DNA of 64,000 bases from an uncultured Opitutia bacterium (GTDB lineage Bacteria; Verrucomicrobiota; Verrucomicrobiia; Opitutales; Coraliomargaritaceae), in contig CAKZOI010000039.1 of NCBI GenBank assembly GCA_937136395.1, positions 1 through 64,000 of the forward strand, in the 5' to 3' direction. The position numbers and the translations under genes were made by a program. Positions 20,562 through 29,207 of the stretch are shown in pieces. The notes beneath the pieces were generated by a model. The model saw only the letters and a list, made by a program, of their open reading frames with translations, was not told the origin of the DNA and ran no database searches. How positions within the stretch are numbered: the first letter of the stretch is position 1; each line of letters opens with the position of its first letter.

Positions 20562-22027
20562 TAGGCGAGTGAAGTTGTGTTTCTAGTGCGGTAAGTCAAT
20601 CTAAGAGCCAGTTTCGTTTTTTTGCGGATTTTTACACGCTCCGCAGGCGGAAAGCCTGGAACCCAGATGATTTCACCGAAGCCATTGATGACCACTGGCA
20701 GCTGTTTTCGTTCCGTTTTCGGAACATAGCGGTCAACAAACCAATCTTGTAGCTTTTTAGTTCCAGGAGCTCCAATTGGCATAAAGCGATCACCTGGCTG
20801 CCATCCACGCACTGCTAAACTATCGCTCTGAGCCACTGCACAATACGCCTCTTCTGCTGGATCGATTTTTCCAGCCAGAATTAACTCACGCAAGTGCACA
20901 TCAAGGGTCACTTGTGAAAGCTCCAGAACCGCTCCTGTCGGCAGCAACAAAGAGGTGCCCAGCTCTAAAGGTTGCCGCTCACCAGAAAGCTCTACCTCCA
21001 GTTTGGAGTCCATCCGTATTTCAAGACTTTCCCCAGCAATCACAATATAACAACTACCCGCACTGACTTGGTGCTTATTGGACCGTCCATAAATTTCATC
21101 TAGCAGTAAATCCATCGCAGATGCTCCGACAGAAGCCAACAACAAATGCCGGTCCAGCCAAGCCATCAACGCACGCCGGCTGATTGCTCGCGGAGCCTCA
21201 CGCAAGGCAACTCGAGACAATTTTCTCTGCGCGCTGAAGGCCTCAGGGAACTGAGCCTTTGCAATCTCATTCAGTGCCGTGGCGTCTTCCTCAAGTATGC
21301 GTCTACAGCGAGCCGCTCCCATCGCGGGGTCACGACCTAGCGCCTCGTGCAAGTCAGGTATCACCTTACACCTTAGCGCATTGCGAGCAATCGTTGTATC
21401 CCCATTGGAGTCGTCCTCTCGCCAAGGCACACTTAGTGAGTTTAGCGCCATACGGATATCACCAGCCCTAATGTTCAGTAACGGGCGCACATGCGTCGGC
21501 AAATTTGGGAAACATGCAATCGGCCGAGGTGCCGCGAGCCCCTCAGAGCCACTGCCCCGAGCAATGCGTTGCAATTGGGTCTCCAAAATATCGTCCATTT
21601 GATGCCCAAAAGCAATAAAAGAACATTCGTATTGGCGCGCTGCATGGCGAAGAAACTCTAAGCGCAGCGCACGTGCAGTCGTCTCTGTAAAAGCAGCTTC
21701 ATTCTCAGGCCGAACTTCTGAGACAAATGGTAGGTCAAACGTTTCAGCCAGCGACTGCACAAATGCCGCATCCTCATCCGAAGTCGCGCCACGCCAACGG
21801 TGATTATAGTGAGCGACCACAAGATCAATTCGCAGCTCATTGCTGCGCGCAACGAGAAGCAGCAACAAAAACACGGAATCCGCTCCACCCGAGCAAGCGA
21901 TCAAAATACGACCGTTACTCGCACGCTTTAAAAGCGCTTCCACCTCTGGCACCAAAGCATTGCCATAGCGGGCGCTTAGACCAACAACCGCTTCCGACCA
22001 AACCACACTATTATCACTAATTGACAT
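20561..22027 (-). CDS. tilS: tRNA(Ile)-lysidine synthetase
   Basis: 488 residues. Converts C34 of the CAU-anticodon tRNA-Ile to lysidine so that it reads AUA. The PP-loop SGGADS (46-51) lies in ILIACSGGADSVFLL. The C-terminal substrate domain carries GWQPGDRFMPIGAPGTKKLQ and a strand-rich end, as in full-length TilS. It heads a two-gene unit with ftsH and is divergent from queA, with about 100 bp of shared upstream sequence. Confidence 0.95.
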   Translation of the reverse strand: MSISDNSVVWSEAVVGLSARYGNALVPEVEALLKRASNGRILIACSGGADSVFLLLLLVARSNELRIDLVVAHYNHRWRGATSDEDAAFVQSLAETFDLPFVSEVRPENEAAFTETTARALRLEFLRHAARQYECSFIAFGHQMDDILETQLQRIARGSGSEGLAAPRPIACFPNLPTHVRPLLNIRAGDIRMALNSLSVPWREDDSNGDTTIARNALRCKVIPDLHEALGRDPAMGAARCRRILEEDATALNEIAKAQFPEAFSAQRKLSRVALREAPRAISRRALMAWLDRHLLLASVGASAMDLLLDEIYGRSNKHQVSAGSCYIVIAGESLEIRMDSKLEVELSGERQPLELGTSLLLPTGAVLELSQVTLDVHLRELILAGKIDPAEEAYCAVAQSDSLAVRGWQPGDRFMPIGAPGTKKLQDWFVDRYVPKTERKQLPVVINGFGEIIWVPGFPPAERVKIRKKTKLALRLTYRTRNTTSLA

Positions 22028-22129
22028 TCAGGCATTACTATCGCGCATATCTTAAAACCAGCGCAAGCGGTAAGCTACACATAAAAAAGAGTTTACCCGT
22101 AGCCATTCTATATAAATACAAAAGTGCAT

Positions 22130-23218
22130 ATGGATAGCGCCCTCTTTGATTACCACCTGCCGATAGAATGCATCGCTCAAGAGCCTGCAGCCACTCGCGA
22201 TGCTTCCAAGTTAATGATCGTCAACCGTGCAACGCGCACAGTCACACACGCGCACTTTGCAGATATCGGGCACTATCTACCTAAGCATCCGCGCTTTTTT
22301 CGCAACAATGCAGCCGTCCTCAAAGCTCGGCTTTTTGGCAATCGCCCTACCGGCGGTAAAGTCGAATGCCTCCTACTTCAACCCGCAGAGGACGCCGTCA
22401 CATGGTGGTGCTTACTCAAGCCAGGCAAAAAGACCTTAAACGCAGGCAGTTTCGGTATCGAAGGCGAATACTCCGCCCAAGTCCTCGAAATCGGCAGCAA
22501 TGGCAACTACAAGGTGCGTTTCCGTCCAGTCCGCGACGAATCTGTAACCGACCTCTCCGAGCGCCTCGGAATCATGCCACTACCACCGTATATCGAACGC
22601 AGCGACGACGATCCACGCCGCGCAGACGACAACGAACGCTACCAGACCGTATATGCGGACTACGATAAGCGCGTGGCAGTCGCTGCCCCGACGGCAGGGC
22701 TTCACTTTACCTCCGATTTAATCGATGAACTGCGAGCACAAGGCGCGCGCTTCCACGATCTCACACTTCAAGTCGGCATTGGCACCTTCCACCCCATTCA
22801 AGTCGATCAGATCGAAGCGCACAACATACACCGCGAATGGTATGAAATTCCAGCAGGTGCTTTCAGAGAGCTAAAAGATGCCAATGCAGGTCCACGTATC
22901 GCCATTGGCACCACCTCCGTCCGCTCCATCGAAGATGCCATGCGTCGTAGTCAAACAGCCCCCGACACCTGCATCACACCATCTGGCTCCGTTCAAGCAG
23001 AAGCCGACATCTACATCTACCCACCCGCTACGTTTGCCGCAATTGACGGCATGATCACGAATTTCCACCTACCAAAATCCACACTGCTTTGCCTCGTTTC
23101 CGCCTTCCTCACTCCTGGCTCTGAAGATGGAATTGCCTGGCTAAAGGAACTTTACGCCGAGGCCATTGCCCACAAGTATCGCTTTTACAGCTACGGAGAC
23201 GCCATGCTCATCCTCTAA
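22130..23218 (+). CDS. queA: tRNA preQ1(34) S-adenosylmethionine ribosyltransferase-isomerase
   Basis: 362 residues. Transfers the ribosyl part of SAM to preQ1 in tRNA to form epoxyqueuosine. The family motifs are present: FDYHLPIECIAQEPA at the start, VAAPTAGLHFTSDLID in the middle and MITNFHLPKSTLLCLVSAF near the end. ATG 22130 is used; a GTG two codons upstream is in frame. The sequence before the start is AT-rich with no Shine-Dalgarno. It is divergent from tilS. Confidence 0.96.
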   Translation: MDSALFDYHLPIECIAQEPAATRDASKLMIVNRATRTVTHAHFADIGHYLPKHPRFFRNNAAVLKARLFGNRPTGGKVECLLLQPAEDAVTWWCLLKPGKKTLNAGSFGIEGEYSAQVLEIGSNGNYKVRFRPVRDESVTDLSERLGIMPLPPYIERSDDDPRRADDNERYQTVYADYDKRVAVAAPTAGLHFTSDLIDELRAQGARFHDLTLQVGIGTFHPIQVDQIEAHNIHREWYEIPAGAFRELKDANAGPRIAIGTTSVRSIEDAMRRSQTAPDTCITPSGSVQAEADIYIYPPATFAAIDGMITNFHLPKSTLLCLVSAFLTPGSEDGIAWLKELYAEAIAHKYRFYSYGDAMLIL

Positions 23219-23268
23219 CAGGATAAAACAAAAAAAATTGGAATAAGCACCACTGATACCACTCACAC

Positions 23269-23793
23269 ATGAACACAGATACAGACTTGAATTTCGAATC
23301 TATAGTGAATGCTTATTATCAACCACTCTATCGTTTCGGCTACAGCCTAGCCAAAAACGAGCATGAGGCGGGCGATTTAGCCCAACAAACCTTCTTCATT
23401 TATGCAGAAAAAGGCAGTTCCTTGCGCGATAAATCGAAGGTTAAGTCTTGGCTCTTTACGACGCTCTATCGCGAATTTTTACGACGCCGTCGCAAAGAGG
23501 GCCGCATGGACAACTATGAGCCAGAGATGCTCGAAGCAGCAGGCGGCTCGGTCGAACCACATATACGCCGCTCAATGGATGCAAACCTAGCCGTCGAAGC
23601 ACTCGACGAGGTCGATGCTATTTACCGCGAGCCCCTCAACTTATTCTACCTCAAAGACCTTTCCTACAAAGAAATCGCCAAAGTGCTGGATGTGCCGATC
23701 GGCACAATTATGTCCCGCCTCTCACGTGGAAAAGCTCAACTCCGCGACATTTTTAAACGCAAAGAAGCCGAAACTTCTGAAAACGCCCTCTAA
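23269..23793 (+). CDS. ECF-type RNA polymerase sigma factor
   Basis: 174 residues with the two helical parts of an extracytoplasmic-function sigma factor: region 2 (about 10-90, with AGDLAQQTFFIYAEK and VKSWLFTTLYREFLRRRR) and region 4 (about 115-165, with LKDLSYKEIAKVLDVPIGTIMSRLSRGKA as the -35-binding helix-turn-helix; only part quoted here in one motif sense). It directs core polymerase to a small regulon. It is followed after 5 bp by a single-span protein that is its likely anti-sigma factor, and then by a YceI-family gene, so the three form one operon. Confidence 0.9.
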   Translation: MNTDTDLNFESIVNAYYQPLYRFGYSLAKNEHEAGDLAQQTFFIYAEKGSSLRDKSKVKSWLFTTLYREFLRRRRKEGRMDNYEPEMLEAAGGSVEPHIRRSMDANLAVEALDEVDAIYREPLNLFYLKDLSYKEIAKVLDVPIGTIMSRLSRGKAQLRDIFKRKEAETSENAL

Positions 23794-23798
23794 TTACC

Positions 23799-24659
23799 AT
23801 GGACCGCGAAGAAGCAAAAAATATTCTCCAACTCTGCCGCCCGGGCGTAGAGTCAGATCTGAACGACCCTCTCATCGCCGAAGCGTTTGAATTCCTCGAA
23901 CGCGACTCCGAGCTGCAAATCTGGTTCGAAGATCAGCAAGCATTCGACGCACAAATCTGCGAACAACTCGAATCCATCAAGCCACCTTCAGATCTCAAGG
24001 CCTCGATCCTCGCTGGCATGCGCGCTCATCAGAAAATTGCAACCGCCCCTGAGCCCGATCCGGATGTAGCACCAGAACCGTTCCTGCACGCTACCGGCCC
24101 AAGCACTCCAAAGGAAGACAAGGTCATTTCCAAAACCAATAAAGCTTGGTGGCGCAACCCATGGGTCGGCATTGCCGCACTCTTTGTCTTCATGATGATC
24201 ATCATCAATGCCCCTTCACGCAACGACACGCAACTCGCACAAAATGACCCCTCGCTAGCGAGTCTTCCAGCCATCCTTCCCTTTCTTTCCGATCAAATCG
24301 ATGACATGACCATTTTCGGTTTCGATAAGAAAGATGAACAAGCTCATCAGCTCCAAACCTTCTTAGCTAACTCAGGTGCCCCCTCACCACGCAAACTCTG
24401 CGATAAATTGGCAAGCGTGCCTACTATCGGCTGTGTCACGTTTGAATTCAACGATGCCAAACTCAGTATGATTTGCTTCAAGGAAGGTGAAGTTTTTCAC
24501 CTCATCACCGCGGACGCAGCTGATTTCCCTGAAGCCTGCCCGAAGCAGCCGCAAATTTACGAAATCCGCGACAAAGCATTCAAGGTATGGGTCGAAGGTG
24601 ACCAACTGAATATCTTAACCATTCACGGCACCAAAAACGACATCCCAGAATATATCTAA
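23799..24659 (+). CDS. Probable membrane-anchored anti-sigma factor
   Basis: 286 residues. The N-terminal cytoplasmic part (1-115) includes DLNDPLIAEAFEFLERD and a Pro-rich linker; one membrane helix (122-138, VGIAALFVFMMIIINA) is followed by a ~145-residue periplasmic domain with several Cys. There is no HxxxCxxC zinc anti-sigma motif. Assignment rests on position immediately after the ECF gene and on topology; the N-terminus resembles the unclassified anti-sigma-like proteins that follow ECF genes in Verrucomicrobiota. The periplasmic domain could sense redox or metal because of its cysteines, but that is inference. Confidence 0.65.
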   Translation: MDREEAKNILQLCRPGVESDLNDPLIAEAFEFLERDSELQIWFEDQQAFDAQICEQLESIKPPSDLKASILAGMRAHQKIATAPEPDPDVAPEPFLHATGPSTPKEDKVISKTNKAWWRNPWVGIAALFVFMMIIINAPSRNDTQLAQNDPSLASLPAILPFLSDQIDDMTIFGFDKKDEQAHQLQTFLANSGAPSPRKLCDKLASVPTIGCVTFEFNDAKLSMICFKEGEVFHLITADAADFPEACPKQPQIYEIRDKAFKVWVEGDQLNILTIHGTKNDIPEYI

Positions 24660-25247
24660 ATGAGTGTAAAACGATCGATCCTCTCACGACTCACCATCGC
24701 CAGCCTAGTCCTGCTCAGCTCCAGCCTTCGTGCCAGCGAGGTCGAGACCTACGAAATCGATACCAGCCACTCATCCGTTAAGTTCAGCATTCGTCACTTT
24801 GTCGCTAAAACTACCGGCAACTTTAGCCAATTCAAAGGCACACTCACAGTCGACCGAAAGGATCTCACCAAAAGCTCCGTAAAAGCGAGTATTCAAATTC
24901 CATCCGTCGATACCGATAGCATCAAGCGCGACAAGCACCTCCAAGAAAATGACTACTTCAATGCAAGCACGCATCCACTGATGACTTTTCAGTCGACCAA
25001 ATGGGAAGCTACCGACAAAGAAAACGAATTTAAAGTCACTGGAAACCTTAGTATCCGCGGAATCACCAAGCCAGTCACACTCGACGTCGAGTTACTCGGA
25101 TTCGGCGAAGGCCGCAAAGGCGCCTACCTTTCAGGATGGGAAGCCACCACCACAATCGACCGCACCGACTGGGGTGTCGACGGAGGCCAACCTGCAGTCG
25201 GCAAGGAAGTCGATATTACGATCAACGTCGAAGCCGTCCGCAAATAA
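24660..25247 (+). CDS. YceI-family periplasmic protein
   Basis: 195 residues: a signal peptide (1-25, ending LRAS), then a YceI lipocalin-like barrel with [17 protein letters not shown] at the start, [17 protein letters not shown] in the middle and [17 protein letters not shown] near the end. YceI proteins bind isoprenoid-type lipids in characterised cases and are often stress-induced. It starts one base after the anti-sigma stop (TAA-ATG), so it is co-translated with the sigma/anti-sigma pair and is a likely target of the same sigma factor. Confidence 0.92.
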   Translation: MSVKRSILSRLTIASLVLLSSSLRASEVETYEIDTSHSSVKFSIRHFVAKTTGNFSQFKGTLTVDRKDLTKSSVKASIQIPSVDTDSIKRDKHLQENDYFNASTHPLMTFQSTKWEATDKENEFKVTGNLSIRGITKPVTLDVELLGFGEGRKGAYLSGWEATTTIDRTDWGVDGGQPAVGKEVDITINVEAVRK

Positions 25248-25397
25248 TTTAAAGCGTTCGCGACTTTCCTCGAAGCAGGAAGAGGAAACAGTTCTAAGCA
25301 ACGCGATTCATGCGTCCTCAAAAATCGATTCAAAATATTTGATAAAACGGGAACTCTGCATGCACTCAGATTTCAAACCATTTTTAACGCACACACA

Positions 25398-26057
25398 ATG
25401 AACATCCTCCTCTTAATCCTAATCCCAATGGCAGTTGGCCTATGGGCGCAAATGAAAGTCAAGAGCGCCTACGGTAAATACATTCGAGTGCCCTCACGCG
25501 GTCGTATCACTGGACGAGAAGCCGCCCGCGCGGTCATGGAGAGCGCAGGCATCTACGATGTCGAGATTGTCCAGTGCCACGGCGAACTCACCGATCACTA
25601 CGATCCCACCAACAAGCGCCTGGCATTGAGCGAAGCCAACTATCGCGGCAGCAGCCTTGCCGCGCTCGGAGTCGCGGCCCACGAAGCAGGGCATGCCATC
25701 CAGCACAAGCAAGAGTATGCACCGCTCAACCTACGCATGCAGCTCGTGCCCATCACCGGCTTTGCCTCACAATTTCTACCGATCATCATGTTTGGTGGAT
25801 TCTTCTTTGGCTACGGTCCGATCACGATCAACCTCGGCATTATGGTTTACCTTGTGTTGACCGTCTTCCAGCTCGTCACCCTCCCCGTTGAATTCGACGC
25901 CAGCAAGCGCGCTAAGGCCCAGCTCGTCGGCCTCGGCATCATCGACCAAGACGAACTCGTCGGCGTCAACAAGACCCTCGACGCCGCCGCATATACCTAC
26001 GTAGCCGCGTTCGTCAGCAGCCTCGGTTGGCTGCTCTATTTTCTGTCGAAACGATAG
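25398..26057 (+). CDS. YugP-type neutral zinc metallopeptidase, membrane-bound
   Basis: 219 residues. The zinc site HEAGH (95-99) lies in GVAAHEAGHAIQHKQ, and the third ligand region is the FDASKRA segment near residue 160. An N-terminal helix and two or three later helices anchor it in the membrane. This is the YugP family (annotated zinc metallopeptidase), of unknown substrate. Single gene closed by a terminator. Confidence 0.9.
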   Translation: MNILLLILIPMAVGLWAQMKVKSAYGKYIRVPSRGRITGREAARAVMESAGIYDVEIVQCHGELTDHYDPTNKRLALSEANYRGSSLAALGVAAHEAGHAIQHKQEYAPLNLRMQLVPITGFASQFLPIIMFGGFFFGYGPITINLGIMVYLVLTVFQLVTLPVEFDASKRAKAQLVGLGIIDQDELVGVNKTLDAAAYTYVAAFVSSLGWLLYFLSKR

Positions 26058-26080
26058 AGCAAGTGACTCAAACCTTTTCA

Positions 26081-26111
26081 CAGTCCGATTCGCAAGGGTC
26101 GGGCTGTTTTT
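26081..26111 (+). terminator. Rho-independent terminator after the YugP-type gene
   Basis: CAGTCCGA (26081-26088) pairs with TCGGGCTG (26099-26106) with one G-T wobble, followed by five T. Confidence 0.85.
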
Positions 26112-26184
26112 GTCTTCACGGACATTTGCTCCCTTTTCATTGATAAAATAAGAAGCTTAGATAGCTTTCTCTACGCCCCTAGCT

Positions 26185-28575
26185 ATGAAAACACACCTCT
26201 TAATATGCCTTGTTATATCTATGACAAAGCTGAATGCCATCACGATCACTGGTTATGATGCCACCGTGCACGATAGATTTAACTCAGGGTTCCCACTCGC
26301 TCCTATCGCTAATAGCAACCCCAATTTTATCGGCAGTGGACTTGACTTTTCCGGCATTGGCTGGAGCACCACCATTCCTGGCGGCATCACCAACAATAGC
26401 TACAAAGGGCTCGGAATGCTAAGTCCCATCCACTTCCTTACAGCACAGCACTACGAATACCCACAGGTCGCCAACCAAGATACTCGTGGTATTCGCATAC
26501 GACAGCAGAATGGCACCACGGTCACCTCTGAGGGTGTCACTTCAATCGACAACTTGGCACTCGGTGTTATCCTACCCAATGGTGGCATTGCCGACTATGA
26601 CCTCGCAGTCGGCACTCTAGATAGCCCTATAGCCCCAAACGCAAATTTCTCCCGACTGGCGGTGCTCGACCTCTATGACAGTAGCACCGATGACAGTAGA
26701 AGTAATGCACTCTCAAAATACGACGGGCTAACCATCCTGCTCTATGGCAGGGCTCCTAGCGAAAACGGGAGTCCCAGGGTCATACAAACGACTGTCTTCG
26801 ACATCTTCGATAACACCAATGACACCGATCAGAGAACCTTACAGATGACTCAGAATGAGGCCGCATTTGTGCTAGGCGATTCAGCATCCCCGCTCCTAAA
26901 AGCCTGGAGTAATCCAAACGGAACAGACGAGCTCACCATCCTAGGAGTCAACAGCCTCACCGCAAACATCGGCGGAACCAACTACAATTTTTCCAGCTTC
27001 TTCGCTCGTCCCGGTGCTATTACTGGTGCTAACAACGCCATGAATCCAGCCGGCTTTGCCTTACGGTGTGTCGGCGATCCCGATTACACTTGGGTCGGTA
27101 GTTCCTCGACACGTATCGATCGGAATTCAGCCTGGGGTATCGGCGGGAACCCAAATGCCAGCGGTGCAACTTCCGACAGATACGTCCTCTTCGATCCGGC
27201 GACCGCGAGTTCTTCCAACCCGACCGTCCAAACCAACTACAACCTCAGAGGGCTCTATTTCAAAAGCACCGTCTCTACTGGAGATGGTTTCACATTCAGC
27301 GGCGGCTCCACCCTTACAATAGGGCGCGGCGGCATCACCAACTACGACAACAGCCCGCAGACCTTTGCCAATAACCTCACACTTGGAGCATCACAATTCT
27401 GGGCAATCGAAGACGGCAGCGTGAGTCTCGCCGCGCTTAACACCAATGCGAACTTTCTTGAAGTCGGGGGCGGCGGAGACGTCACCGTTACTGGAGCCAT
27501 CTCAGGCAGCGGCGGCCTGGCAATAAGCGAAGGCACACTCACCCTTTCCGGCAACTCGTCCTATACTGGATCGACTTGGGCACATGGCGGCACACTATTG
27601 GTCAGCGGCGATATCGCCAATTCGGCGGCACTCATCATTCAAGTCGGCGCGACACTCACTGGTAGCGGTTCTGTTCCACTCATACAAGGCGATGGCAGAG
27701 TATCCCCGGGTAACAGCCCTGGCATACTCACAGCAAAATCCATCAACCCAACAGATGGACTGGACTTTGATTTCGAGTTCACCGCGGCTGCACCGCTCTT
27801 CAACAATGCCGCTGCAAGTGTGAACGATCTAATACGCATAACGGATGCCACGCCCTTCACAAATCCACTCGATTCAAGCAACACCGTTCGAGTCTTCCTC
27901 GACACAGGAACCGCCATGAATGGACAGACCTTCACCGGCGGCTTTTTCTCAGACACATCCGCTGATTTTATTGATTCAATCAGTGAGGCAACTTTGGAAG
28001 TTTACGTTCTGGATGGCGGCGGTAGCGTGCAATTCGGCGGGCAGACCTATTCACCCCATACTGGGCTTTTAATTTTCACCCTATCCACAGTGACGCAGAA
28101 TGCTGATTTTGGGCAAGGCCCCGTTGCAGGCAGAATCATGCAACTAACCGTGGAGCCCGATCAAACTCAATACGCTGGCTGGAAGGTCTTCCATAATCTA
28201 ACTGGTAATGACGCACTCAACGATGCTGATACCGACTTTGACGGCATCGAGCAGTTGAAAGAATTCGCTTTCGGAGGCGATCCAAACGAAAACGATCTAA
28301 GTATACTCCCCACATTTGAACTTATTGAAGATACCGGCAGCACCTATCTCGAAATCAGCCTGACACGTCCCATCGGCATACAAGGGATCATTTACACTCC
28401 GCAGACCACCACCGACCTCGCCAACTGGCCAACAAACTCAAACGGCATCTTCAGCGCCACCCCCACTCCAGTCGACAATGGCGACGGCACCGAGACCCTC
28501 ACCTACCGCAGGAGCCAAAGCGTTGAAACCATCGACGAAGCCTTCATCCGCATTCAAATAAGCGAAACACCATAA
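26185..28575 (+). CDS. Surface protein: trypsin-like protease domain plus passenger-associated beta repeats
   Basis: 796 residues with a signal peptide (1-18). Residues 25-290 read like a trypsin-fold serine protease: LSPIHFLTAQHY (His89), ADYDLAVG (Asp139) and GDSASPLL (Ser233) line up with the TAAHC, DIAL and GDSGSPL triad motifs. Residues 330-520 form beta-helix-like repeats with GSGGLAISEGTLTLSG and GSGSVPLIQGDGRVSPGNSPG, the autotransporter-associated beta-strand pattern. The C-terminus (about 660-796) carries FDGIEQLKEFAFGGDPN, a calcium-like loop common at the ends of verrucomicrobial exported proteins. There is no beta-barrel, so it is not a classical autotransporter. The triad is inferred from motif order. 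Confidence 0.75.
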   Translation: MKTHLLICLVISMTKLNAITITGYDATVHDRFNSGFPLAPIANSNPNFIGSGLDFSGIGWSTTIPGGITNNSYKGLGMLSPIHFLTAQHYEYPQVANQDTRGIRIRQQNGTTVTSEGVTSIDNLALGVILPNGGIADYDLAVGTLDSPIAPNANFSRLAVLDLYDSSTDDSRSNALSKYDGLTILLYGRAPSENGSPRVIQTTVFDIFDNTNDTDQRTLQMTQNEAAFVLGDSASPLLKAWSNPNGTDELTILGVNSLTANIGGTNYNFSSFFARPGAITGANNAMNPAGFALRCVGDPDYTWVGSSSTRIDRNSAWGIGGNPNASGATSDRYVLFDPATASSSNPTVQTNYNLRGLYFKSTVSTGDGFTFSGGSTLTIGRGGITNYDNSPQTFANNLTLGASQFWAIEDGSVSLAALNTNANFLEVGGGGDVTVTGAISGSGGLAISEGTLTLSGNSSYTGSTWAHGGTLLVSGDIANSAALIIQVGATLTGSGSVPLIQGDGRVSPGNSPGILTAKSINPTDGLDFDFEFTAAAPLFNNAAASVNDLIRITDATPFTNPLDSSNTVRVFLDTGTAMNGQTFTGGFFSDTSADFIDSISEATLEVYVLDGGGSVQFGGQTYSPHTGLLIFTLSTVTQNADFGQGPVAGRIMQLTVEPDQTQYAGWKVFHNLTGNDALNDADTDFDGIEQLKEFAFGGDPNENDLSILPTFELIEDTGSTYLEISLTRPIGIQGIIYTPQTTTDLANWPTNSNGIFSATPTPVDNGDGTETLTYRRSQSVETIDEAFIRIQISETP

Positions 28576-28624
28576 AGGCTTGACCCTCCAAACTCCACAG
28601 GCACATTCCAACATCTTTCTGAGT

Positions 28625-28701
<77 letters not shown>

Positions 28702-28710
28702 GAAAACAAT

Positions 28711-28734
28711 CCGCCACTTGTTGGCGGTTTTTTT
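28711..28734 (+). terminator. Rho-independent terminator after tRNA-Pro
   Basis: CCGCCA (28711-28716) pairs with TGGCGG (28722-28727), followed by seven T. Confidence 0.9.
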
Positions 28735-28768
28735 ATGGGCGCTGGCAGGCAAAGATTTGGGTGATTTC

Positions 28769-29078
28769 TTATAGCCTGGCGGCGAGCTCGCCCACGAAAA
28801 ACGGATCCAAATTATCATGATCGGGATGATAAATATGAACGAAGGGATTATCCGAATCCGTGTGCAGCACCTCAACCCTCGCTTGGAGCGTGCCGCCCGC
28901 AGCGAAATCGGTGCCAAGCGATAATCGTCGTCCCCGCTTTGAACACCACTGTTGCTTGTGCGCTCGAGTAAATCGCATTGCCAAAACTGTCACGTGCCGT
29001 GCCGAAATACCTTACAGGTGGTGCAGGTGGGAATACATTTAAAACGCTGCCACAAGCCAAAAGCACCAGCGTGTGCAT
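28769..29078 (-). pseudogene. Frameshifted remnant of a secreted verrucomicrobial surface-protein gene
   Basis: On the minus strand a frame starts at ATG 29078 with a signal-peptide-like MHTLVLLACGSVLNVFPP, then YFGTARDSFGNAIY and AGTTIIA. It then drifts into nonsense, while the continuation (LGTDFAAGGTLQARVEVLH...) is in another frame from about 28920 to the stop at 28769. Joined, the two give about 100 residues of the N-terminal module found at the start of some large exported proteins in this phylum. One indel breaks it and the rest of the gene is gone. It fills most of the 506-bp gap between tRNA-Pro and the GH20 gene; I see no other gene there. Confidence 0.6.
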
Positions 29079-29207
29079 TCCCCACTTATGAACCTATTTC
29101 AAAACATCGTTATTCGAGATGCCCCATATTAGTAATTTTTTCTAGTAAAACCCTCAAAGACTCAAACAGGACTAGACTTTATCAATTCAGCCAAAGACCT
29201 TTACACC

